Shown here one piece after another: positions 1 through 5,224 of a DNA stretch of 5,224 nt. Every line of letters begins with the position of its first letter. Position 1 is the first letter of the stretch. Under the pieces are notes generated by a model. That model did not search any database. It was not told where the DNA came from and saw only the letters and a list, made by a program, of their open reading frames with translations. Source of the DNA: 4484-232 sp964486555 (GTDB taxonomy: Bacteria; Thermotogota; Thermotogae; Thermotogales; Thermotogaceae); contig CAZANP010000091.1 in assembly GCA_964486555.1 (NCBI GenBank), forward strand, positions 1-5,224, given 5' to 3'. The translations under genes and the position numbers were made by a program.

Positions 1-302
1 TGGAAAGCGCTATTTTTGATCTACAACTCTCAGGATACAGGGTTGTACTAGCCCATGTTGAAAGATACGAATGGTTGATAAAAGATAAAGACCTGATATG
101 GAAACTTAGAGATAGAAACGTTCTTTTCCAGGTTAACGTAAAACCTCTTGCAATGAGAAATGAAAATGCTCTTTGGTATTACAAAAATGATCTCATAGAT
201 TTTCTGGGGACCGATATACATTCAGCAGATGAACTCGATCTTTTAAAGATCGATTTAAGGGAATTTAGGAAAATATTTGAAAGATCATGGGAACTCATTT
301 GA
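1..302 (+). CDS. PHP-family CpsB/YwqE-like tyrosine-protein phosphatase, C-terminal part (5' end outside window)
   Basis: The open frame enters from the left edge (first full codon at position 3) and runs 99 codons to TGA at 300-302. The TTG at 75 and the ATG at 153 lie inside a continuous reading frame and are not needed as starts. Seen: a metal-site-like GYRVVLAHVERY segment (in-window residues 11-22), then FQVNVKPL (42-49), then FLGTDIHS (67-74) with Asp71 and His73, and a short helical tail. Known for the family: manganese-dependent bacterial tyrosine phosphatases of the CpsB/CapC/YwqE group (about 240-255 aa) have an AHPERY-like segment, then a buried strand with Q-x-N, then S/T-D-x-H supplying the last metal ligands. 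They dephosphorylate the cytoplasmic tyrosine kinase of the capsule or EPS co-polymerase. The Pro of AHPERY is Val here. Inferred: it controls the polysaccharide machinery encoded on the opposite strand. Only the last ~40% is visible, so the N-terminal metal ligands cannot be checked. Confidence 0.82.
   Translation, partial: ESAIFDLQLSGYRVVLAHVERYEWLIKDKDLIWKLRDRNVLFQVNVKPLAMRNENALWYYKNDLIDFLGTDIHSADELDLLKIDLREFRKIFERSWELI
295..302. other. Tail-to-tail overlap of two convergent genes
   Basis: The 8 bases TCATTTGA carry the TGA stop of the + strand phosphatase gene (300-302) and, on the - strand, the TGA stop of the 478-aa Wzi-like gene (295-297). There is no room for a terminator between the genes, and I saw no stem-loop with a T-run on either side. 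Transcripts from both directions must therefore run into the opposite gene before ending. Confidence 0.9.
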
Positions 303-1731
303 ACGCCCATCTATAAACAACTCCTATTCTCCTTTTCCCACCTATACCTTCGAAAAATACATTTGCTCCCTTGTATGAAATTGAAAGGGACATTCCGTTT
401 ATTCTTTTCGTTTCACCTTGCTCCTGAACCCCATACTCTGTATGGATCGTGTTTGGCCCTTTTAAAAGACTGAAGAGTTCCAATTCAAGGGTTATTTTCT
501 CGTTGTAATAATCTATTTTGAGACTGAAGAGAGAAGAATCAGGTCCGTAAGAAAATCCTATAGGATAATCAACTATGTTTCTCGATGGTGGGAAGTTTGA
601 AAGATAGGTTATCCTGTTGTAGAACTTGAGGTAGGGTGTAAAACTGTTGTAGACAAAATCCGTTGCTTTGACATATTCAGCACCAATCAATATGTTTCCC
701 AAAGTTGTCCATACAGTTTTTCTGACACCAATGTTGAAAGCAAAAGCAGTGGGTTTTACATCGCTTTCGGTCAATTTGATCACCAAATCATCAAGTGCAA
801 GCTCCCCATGGAAATTCAGACCAGGAATGGGTGTCCATGAAAAATCGAAAACACCCATGGAGTTGGCGTATCCTTCGTTGAAATTGTTGTGATAAACAAT
901 GAAAGGACTTATGGTAAATAAATCCGGGAATTTTCCTCCTATCATCGTGAGTTCCCCTATGCCAAGCCTTAGATTTTCCAGAGGAAAGAAATCGAGTCTG
1001 TGACCAACGAGTGTTTTGACCTTGGTGAAATAAGGAGCTGTTGGATCGCTGTTTACAGGAATGACACTTGTTTGAGAAGCATATTCATCTGCTGTCAAAA
1101 CAGGATTTATGGAAACAAAATGGAAAGTGTAATGAACCTTATCACCCAGGAAAGAATAGGTGAAATTGTCGAAATAGGGACTTGTATCTGAAAGGGCCAC
1201 TGGATACTCTGCATCTCCCCATTTCAGTTTACACCTTCCAATCACGAAATATTGGTTTTCAAGGTCGAAGACACCGTACGCATTTTGAGGAAAGTTCAAG
1301 TCTATCGAGAAAAAGGGATCAACCACGGTGATAGGAACGTTGGTTATGTTTCTTTCATGGAACAGGACATATTCTCTCTTCAATGGATAATCGACATGAA
1401 GTTTGAAAACATCGTTTCCAAGATCAAAGGACATGGTCATGAAAGGAGGTGTTTTTTCATACACATAGAAGTTTTCAGAAGGATCTATGGGATTGGAATA
1501 GCGACCTTGAGGAACACTTTCGTTGATTTTTCCAAAGAAGACGCCTGGGGTCAGGGTGAAGGAAAATCCACTCTTCATTTCCTCGTTCGATGGAAATGGA
1601 AAAACAGCATGGGATAATACTTTTCCACTCTCTATGGTTTCAAACATTTCATCGATGGTGTAATCAAAGACCAGAGGTTCTGCGATTGAACATACTGAAC
1701 AGATGATCAAAATCGGTATCATCCATTTCAT
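295..1731 (-). CDS. Wzi-like capsule-assembly outer-membrane beta-barrel protein (second of tandem pair)
   Basis: This is a 478-aa protein. The N-terminus MKWMIPILIICSVCSIAEP is a type I signal peptide, likely cut after SIA; the two cysteines do not sit in a lipobox. The rest is beta-rich with many aromatics and ends in YRWAFK, like a closing barrel strand. Motifs resemble the Wzi capsule-assembly family: GR-x5-WG followed by VALSDTSPYFDNF (about 165-190), HRLDFFPLENLRLGIGE (244-260), a Gly/Asp pair before a barrel hairpin with HGELALDD (308-315), AEYVKATDFVYN (351-362) and IGFSYGPDSSLFS (391-403). In Escherichia coli, Wzi is an 18-strand outer-membrane barrel that binds K30 capsule at the surface. 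Inferred role: surface docking or assembly of the polymer exported by the upstream SLBB protein. The ATG at 1731 is chosen because a strong ribosome binding site lies 9 nt before it; the ATG three codons later is too far. It is last in the - strand set and overlaps the previous gene by 68 bp. The alternative is an uncharacterised outer-membrane barrel of another family. Confidence 0.72.
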   Translation of the reverse strand: MKWMIPILIICSVCSIAEPLVFDYTIDEMFETIESGKVLSHAVFPFPSNEEMKSGFSFTLTPGVFFGKINESVPQGRYSNPIDPSENFYVYEKTPPFMTMSFDLGNDVFKLHVDYPLKREYVLFHERNITNVPITVVDPFFSIDLNFPQNAYGVFDLENQYFVIGRCKLKWGDAEYPVALSDTSPYFDNFTYSFLGDKVHYTFHFVSINPVLTADEYASQTSVIPVNSDPTAPYFTKVKTLVGHRLDFFPLENLRLGIGELTMIGGKFPDLFTISPFIVYHNNFNEGYANSMGVFDFSWTPIPGLNFHGELALDDLVIKLTESDVKPTAFAFNIGVRKTVWTTLGNILIGAEYVKATDFVYNSFTPYLKFYNRITYLSNFPPSRNIVDYPIGFSYGPDSSLFSLKIDYYNEKITLELELFSLLKGPNTIHTEYGVQEQGETKRINGMSLSISYKGANVFFEGIGGKRRIGVVYRWAFK

Positions 1732-2947
1732 AGGAGAAACTCACCCCCATTTTGAATCCTTCAGAAGAGTTCAAAGAGAGTTTGAAGGTTGCTTCGAACC
1801 AATCAGCGCTGGTTGAAAGGTAGAAGGAGATATCATGGATACTTTCAAGATCTCCCACAAGCCATTTTGTACCACTTGGCATCTCTTCTTCCCCATGCCA
1901 GGGGGAGGATGGTGTTCTTGTTCCATGTACCAAATAAGAGTACTCGATAGACATATTGTGTTTTTGTATACTCTTCTGGAAACCAACAGTGATCGCCAAA
2001 CTGTTTTCACCGTATTTGTATCCAATCATTCTGTCCTCTATATCTCCTTCATCGAAATACGTGTATTCGTACGGAACATCTTCCTTCGTTCTTTCGAAAG
2101 TGTAGGCTGTCGCTCCTGAGATTTCTCCATACACTTTCCCGTATGTCGTATTTATGGATCCTCCTAAAAGAATAGCGATTTTGTCAGGATTTTGATAATC
2201 ACTTTCAGGTGCGAGGAATCTGTTCAAGTTTATGTCATCTACCAGTATTTCTCCATACACTCTCCCTCTGGTGAAGCGGTAGTCAAACCAACCACCAATG
2301 AAGGAGTTGTCATCAACAGAACTTCTCCAAGGAGCGTTTAAAAAATGCCACATTTCTTGAATTACAGGAACAGGTAAGGGTGTGAAAAAGTAATAAGGAT
2401 CAAAGATTCGATCGAGATAAACAACAGAATCCTCGAAAGCTATTTTTAGATTTCCAAAATTCAAAATTAAGCTTCTGTAATTCAAGCTCTTGGTTCTTCC
2501 ATAACCAGGAAGCTTTATAGATACCCAAATGTCCTTGAAGGTGAATCTCTCAAAATCGTTTTTAAGAACAAAGGAAGGAAATCCTATGATCGAGTTGTCA
2601 TCTAAAAAGAGCTTGTTGATACCGGGACCTTCTTCGTGACTCATTATCCCAAGGCTTACTCCTAGATTATCAGATAATTTCGTTGAGATATAGGAATTCT
2701 TTATGTACCAGAAATGACCGAAAAGATTCCCAAAACTGTTTGGATTGTATGGGATAGTGATGTTATCTTTTCTAGCAAACCCCATCTCTCCTAGAAAGGT
2801 GATTTTATTTTGTTCCAATATCAAATTGAAATTCAGATCATCTTCCGGTGAATTCTTCGATATATCGAAAGAACCGGTTATCTTAAGGTTCTCAGAAAAA
2901 ACTACGATACATGAGAGAAAGATCATGATAATAAAGAGTTTTTTCAT
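1664..2947 (-). CDS. Wzi-like outer-membrane beta-barrel protein (first of tandem pair)
   Basis: This is a 427-aa protein from the start chosen here. A signal peptide MKKLFIIMIFLSCIVVFSEN is cleaved near VFS-EN. The body is beta-rich with alternating hydrophobic residues. Wzi-like signs: GIMSHEEGPGINKLFLDDNSI (100-120, the GPG...L-x-L-x-N hallmark region), a DIWVSIKLPGYG strand (139-150), AFEDSVVYLDRIFDPYYFFT (170-189), then DDNSFIGGWFDYRF (212-225) and GRVYGEILVDDIN (228-240), and late in the protein KWLVGDLESIHDISFYLST (361-379). The block order fits Wzi-family capsule-assembly barrels (outer-membrane, carbohydrate binding), but the sequence is divergent. An upstream in-frame ATG at 2959 would add MVIE; I prefer 2947 because GGTGAT sits 4 nt before it and the MKK start gives a normal signal peptide. 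The gene begins 5 nt after the export gene's stop. Odd: the barrel appears complete by about residue 407, and the last 20 residues (DDTDFDHLFSMFNRRTSGL) lie in the 68-bp overlap with the next gene and do not look like a barrel strand. Confidence 0.68.
   Translation of the reverse strand: MKKLFIIMIFLSCIVVFSENLKITGSFDISKNSPEDDLNFNLILEQNKITFLGEMGFARKDNITIPYNPNSFGNLFGHFWYIKNSYISTKLSDNLGVSLGIMSHEEGPGINKLFLDDNSIIGFPSFVLKNDFERFTFKDIWVSIKLPGYGRTKSLNYRSLILNFGNLKIAFEDSVVYLDRIFDPYYFFTPLPVPVIQEMWHFLNAPWRSSVDDNSFIGGWFDYRFTRGRVYGEILVDDINLNRFLAPESDYQNPDKIAILLGGSINTTYGKVYGEISGATAYTFERTKEDVPYEYTYFDEGDIEDRMIGYKYGENSLAITVGFQKSIQKHNMSIEYSYLVHGTRTPSSPWHGEEEMPSGTKWLVGDLESIHDISFYLSTSADWFEATFKLSLNSSEGFKMGVSFSYEMDDTDFDHLFSMFNRRTSGL
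1741..1748 (-). promoter_or_regulatory. Ribosome binding site of the 478-aa Wzi-like gene, inside the preceding gene
   Basis: On the - strand GGGGGTGA ends 9 nt before the ATG at 1731. It matches GGAGGTGA at 7 of 8 bases. It lies within codons for MGVS near the end of the preceding barrel gene, so it fixes the start of the downstream gene and makes translational coupling likely. Confidence 0.8.
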
Positions 2948-2951
2948 TTCA

Positions 2952-2957
2952 ATCACC
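2952..2957 (-). promoter_or_regulatory. Ribosome binding site of the 427-aa Wzi-like gene, containing the upstream stop codon
   Basis: On the - strand GGTGAT lies 4 nt before the ATG at 2947. The TGA inside it is the stop codon of the SLBB export gene (2953-2955). A ribosome finishing the export gene therefore stops on the initiation signal of the next gene, a typical arrangement for coupled re-initiation. It also decides between the ATG at 2947 and the poorly served ATG at 2959. Confidence 0.75.
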
Positions 2958-5224
2958 ATCCCATGATATCTTTACTCGTTGAGATGATCCCAAGGATATC
3001 TCTCACAACAGGTAAGACTTCCGATACTTTAACAAACGGGTTTCGCGGAACATATATAACGTCTCCTGGTGCAACTTTCGGATTGACGGAAGGACCTTTT
3101 CCCTTTATAAATCCTGAAAGGTCGCAGGTTATGACGTTTTCCTCCGATCCTTTCTTGAACAGAAATATGTTGCTGTATACTGCGTCTTTTGTGAATCCTC
3201 CTGCTTTCATAATGGTATCGAACACCGTTGAAAACTTATCTATACCTACTATACCTGGTGTTTTTACTTCTCCTAATACGTATACTTTGTTTGTTTCTAG
3301 TGGTGGTATATACACAACGTCTCCTGGCATGATTTTTGTCTTTTCAACTTTCGATAAATCATTTATATCCAGTTCCATTTCTCTTCCGTTTCTTCTGAGC
3401 AATATCTTCGTCTTTTGTGCCCAGTCACTCAAACCTCCTGCCCATGAGATAACTTGAAGGAGGTTAACATCGCCTTTTATCCTGTAAGCCCCTGGTTGTT
3501 TAACCTCACCGACGATGTAAACAAAGTTTTTAGTCTCCTCAGGAACAAGAACGACAGCTCCAATTTCAAGCTCCGGCCCACCATCTTTCAACACATCATC
3601 AAAAGATACTTTCTTAATTTCCCCATCAGGCATGATCACTTCTATCTCTTTTGATGCCTTTTCATTTAATCCGCCCGCTTTCCCAAGAAGTGTCTTCACG
3701 TTGAATTCCTCTTCATCCTTGAAGACGATTTTCCCATTTTTCAGTCCTTCTCCTAATGCGAAAGCATACCTTAAGGGTCTTTGAGTGACGTTTATGTAAT
3801 CACCATCTTTCAGTAGAATATCCGCTCTTCCTGACTTTATTATCTCCACATCGAAAACTTTTCTCTCACTATTCCTCATTAAAACGATTTCATCGGCTAC
3901 GGTTTCATCATCTTCCATATATCCTCCAGCCTTTGATATAGCTTTTTTCAGAGATGGTCTCTCATCAGGTTGGAAAACAACAAGTCCGGGATTTTTCACG
4001 AATCCTCCTATGTAAACCCTCACTTCCTCCTTGAGGTCAACTTCTACAACATCACCATCCATCAAAGGGATCGATACTACTTCGTTTAAAGTCATAGCAC
4101 TCCCATTTTTTCTCAGTATTCTCAGAGAATTTATGTACTTTTCCTCGATTTTTCCTATCTTGGCAATCGCTCTATCTAAGGTTGGTTTTTCTTCAGGATC
4201 GAAGAAGACATATCCTGTTACATCACCTGTGAAATAGATCCTTGTACCTTCAAGAATCTTCACCATGATGGTATCTCCATTCTTAAGAGGCCAGTCTTCG
4301 GTAAGTAGTTTCTCTGGATCAACAAGAAGTATCTTTCCTTCACTCATCACTTTCACACTTTCTAGAAGATCAAAATCCTCAATGCCAGCTTTTTTCAAAA
4401 CAGTTAGAAGTGTCAAAGGTTCTTCTGGATCCAGAACGATTTTCCCTCTTTTTTGAAGATCGTTTCCTACAATGTACGCATACTTTTCCTCTACTTCTTC
4501 AACAACAACAAGATCTCCTTTCTTCAAAATGAAATCTTTGTTTTCGCTGAACGCATCCTCAGGGCTGAAAACCTCAGAAGAGCTATCCTCGTGAATTACT
4601 TTTATGTCTTTCACGTATCTTAACTTATCGGGAAGTATGCCACCAGCTTTGGCAAGGGCTTTACTCAAAGTCATTTTTTCTTCAGGAAGGAAGGATATGT
4701 AACCAGGTTTCGATACAGGACCAACAACGTAAACGTATTTTTCTTCCATTTCCTTAACTATCACGAGATCTCCCGTTTTCAAAACAGGGTCTTGTGTTTT
4801 GTTGAAAATAATCTGTGGATCGTATTTTTCCGTCGAGTTATCCTCGTGAACGATCACAATCGCTTCCACTCGTTCCATCATGTCTGAAGGGACATCTCCT
4901 GCTTTCGCCAAAGCTCTACTCAGGGTCATTTTTTCTTCAGGAAGGAAGGATATATAACCAGGTTTTGACACAAGCCCAACAACATAAACATATTTTTCTT
5001 TTGCGGGTTCTACATAGACAAAGGCACTGTCTTCAAGATCGATATCTTTCTCGAGCACCTCCTGGATCATATAAGTTTTTTCTTCCTTTCCAACTACTTT
5101 TACCATTCTTACTTTATTTTCGTCTATGAATCCTCCTGCTTTTGAAATTAAATTTCTGAGAGAAAATTTTTCATTCTTTTCAAAATAATACAATCCAGGA
5201 TACTTAACAAATCCGAGGATATAC
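2953..5224 (-). CDS. Multi-SLBB polysaccharide export protein (Wza/KpsD-like), C-terminal 756 residues; 5' end outside window
   Basis: The frame is open to the right edge (first full codon 5221-5223); the TTG at 5193 is an internal Leu codon in the SLBB head FVKYPGL-YYF, not a start. Seen: nine consecutive units of about 74-86 residues, each opening with a strand such as YVYVVG, then VxKPG, F-x-P-E-E, a helix ending KAGG, a hydrophobic strand pair and GDxVxV. In-window residue starts are 1 (partial head), 78, 163, 248, 328, 402, 486, 567 and 646. The tail 731-756 contains VSEVLPVVRDILGIISTS, an amphipathic helix. Known: SLBB (soluble-ligand-binding beta-grasp) units form the stacked rings of Wza-type outer-membrane exporters, usually two units plus a PES domain and a C-terminal membrane-spanning helix. 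Inferred: an unusually long periplasmic conduit for capsule or EPS export. The PES domain and signal peptide, if present, are upstream of this window. It is followed 5 nt later by two Wzi-like barrel genes. An alternative role is a non-transport SLBB scaffold or cell-surface protein. Confidence 0.85.
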   Translation of the reverse strand, partial: YILGFVKYPGLYYFEKNEKFSLRNLISKAGGFIDENKVRMVKVVGKEEKTYMIQEVLEKDIDLEDSAFVYVEPAKEKYVYVVGLVSKPGYISFLPEEKMTLSRALAKAGDVPSDMMERVEAIVIVHEDNSTEKYDPQIIFNKTQDPVLKTGDLVIVKEMEEKYVYVVGPVSKPGYISFLPEEKMTLSKALAKAGGILPDKLRYVKDIKVIHEDSSSEVFSPEDAFSENKDFILKKGDLVVVEEVEEKYAYIVGNDLQKRGKIVLDPEEPLTLLTVLKKAGIEDFDLLESVKVMSEGKILLVDPEKLLTEDWPLKNGDTIMVKILEGTRIYFTGDVTGYVFFDPEEKPTLDRAIAKIGKIEEKYINSLRILRKNGSAMTLNEVVSIPLMDGDVVEVDLKEEVRVYIGGFVKNPGLVVFQPDERPSLKKAISKAGGYMEDDETVADEIVLMRNSERKVFDVEIIKSGRADILLKDGDYINVTQRPLRYAFALGEGLKNGKIVFKDEEEFNVKTLLGKAGGLNEKASKEIEVIMPDGEIKKVSFDDVLKDGGPELEIGAVVLVPEETKNFVYIVGEVKQPGAYRIKGDVNLLQVISWAGGLSDWAQKTKILLRRNGREMELDINDLSKVEKTKIMPGDVVYIPPLETNKVYVLGEVKTPGIVGIDKFSTVFDTIMKAGGFTKDAVYSNIFLFKKGSEENVITCDLSGFIKGKGPSVNPKVAPGDVIYVPRNPFVKVSEVLPVVRDILGIISTSKDIMGW
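2956..3033 (-). other. C-terminal amphipathic helix of the export protein
   Basis: The last 26 residues after the final GDVIYVPRNPF contain VSEVLPVVRDILGIISTS, with hydrophobic residues spaced 3-4 apart, and end KDIMGW. In Wza the helix after the last SLBB-type domain forms the octameric alpha-helical pore across the outer membrane. The position and amphipathicity here fit the same role; oligomerisation and membrane insertion are inferred. Confidence 0.6.
4652..4746 (-). repeat. Direct DNA repeat, copy in SLBB unit 3
   Basis: About 95 bp match the copy at 4907-5001 at a constant offset of 255 bp (85 codons), with about 14 mismatches by hand count. The exact core is 29 nt (4670-4698). It encodes the head half of unit 3, from EEKYVYVVGP through PEEKMTLSKALA. 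Confidence 0.85.
4907..5001 (-). repeat. Direct DNA repeat, copy in SLBB unit 2
   Basis: This is the partner of the copy at 4652-4746, with the exact 29-nt core at 4925-4953. It encodes the head half of unit 2, from KEKYVYVVGL through PEEKMTLSRALA. Most differences fall at synonymous positions, which points to a fairly recent duplication or gene conversion followed by purifying selection. Confidence 0.85.

Larger units (their letters stand above)
3034..5224 (-). repeat. Array of nine SLBB-type protein repeat units
   Basis: Unit boundaries on the - strand (5' ends) are: unit 1 at the window edge, 2 at 4992, 3 at 4737, 4 at 4482, 5 at 4242, 6 at 4020, 7 at 3768, 8 at 3525 and 9 at 3288. Units 1, 2, 3, 6, 8 and 9 keep the K-x-PG or KPG turn. 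Unit 4 (NDLQKRG), unit 5 (GDVTGYV, four residues shorter, and KIGK in place of KAGG) and unit 7 (EGLKNG) are degenerate at this turn. Units 2-6 share a P-x-E or PEE acidic turn before the helix that units 8 and 9 lack. More units may exist beyond the window. Confidence 0.82.

Noticed and set aside
75..302. A short stand-alone 75-aa gene starting at TTG 75
   Set aside because: The same frame is open to the left edge and the residues before it (GYRVVLAHVERY) belong to the PHP phosphatase, so it is the end of a larger gene.
1252..1617. A 121-codon open frame on the + strand opposite the 478-aa barrel gene
   Set aside because: It is antisense to a gene with a signal peptide, a ribosome binding site and family motifs; there is no recognisable domain and no upstream initiation signal.
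1681..1731. Lipoprotein signal in the 478-aa protein because of cysteines at residues 11 and 14
   Set aside because: The residues before each cysteine do not make a lipobox, and a normal signal peptidase I site (SIA before EP) follows.
295..2947. One long barrel gene split by a frameshift near 1700
   Set aside because: The 478-aa frame has its own good ribosome binding site and signal peptide, and each protein has its own set of barrel-like blocks, so two genes is the simpler reading.
2963..3457. A 164-codon open frame on the + strand opposite the export gene
   Set aside because: It is fully antisense to the strongly supported SLBB coding frame, has no ribosome binding site of note, and its sequence is rich in S/T/P/F as expected from the reverse complement of the SLBB codons.
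3190..5140. Recurring CCTCCTGC-like words on the + strand, as possible binding sites or a CRISPR-like repeat
   Set aside because: They fall at the same place in each SLBB unit and are the reverse complement of the codons for the KAGG motif; spacing and sequence follow protein constraint, not a DNA element.
2953..5193. A complete 746-aa export gene starting at TTG 5193
   Set aside because: The codons from 5194 to 5223 continue the frame and encode YILGFVKYPG, the head of an SLBB unit; the gene is cut by the window edge.

Overview
The window is a fully coding, moderately AT-rich stretch of bacterial chromosome. It contains one gene fragment on the + strand and three genes on the - strand, and all four look like parts of one exopolysaccharide or capsule locus. 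The organism is probably a thermophilic didermous bacterium of the Thermotogota (Thermotoga/Pseudothermotoga type). The reasons are heavy use of AGA (Arg) and ATA (Ile) codons, proteins rich in K/E/V/I and poor in Cys and Gln, strong GGxGGTGA-like ribosome binding sites, short signal peptides of the MKKLFIIMIFL...VFSE type, and tightly overlapping genes. This assignment is inference from composition and style, not from a database match.

Layout. Positions 1-302 (+) hold the last 99 codons of a PHP-superfamily, CpsB/YwqE-like tyrosine-protein phosphatase. Its stop overlaps by 8 bp, tail to tail, the end of the - strand set. That set, read right to left, starts with the C-terminal 756 codons of a Wza/KpsD-like polysaccharide export protein (2953-5224). 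The gene runs off the right edge of the window, so its N-terminus is not visible. Next is a 427-aa Wzi-like outer-membrane beta-barrel protein (1664-2947), then a second, 478-aa Wzi-like protein (295-1731). The three are translationally linked. The stop codon of the export gene lies inside the ribosome binding site of the first barrel gene, and the first barrel gene overlaps the second by 68 bp, with the second gene's ribosome binding site inside it.

How they may work together (inference from the families). The multi-SLBB protein would form a ring-shaped conduit through the periplasm and, by its C-terminal amphipathic helix, through the outer membrane. The two Wzi-like barrels would receive or anchor the exported polysaccharide at the surface. 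The PHP phosphatase would reset the tyrosine-phosphorylated co-polymerase/kinase that drives polymer length and export.

Most notable points. The export protein shows nine consecutive SLBB-type units, where classical Wza has two. Two adjacent units carry a recent-looking DNA-level duplication. There are two different Wzi-like paralogs in tandem with a long out-of-frame overlap. No RNA genes, insertion sequences, CRISPR arrays, terminators or intergenic promoters were seen, and no gene-free stretch longer than about 10 bp exists.
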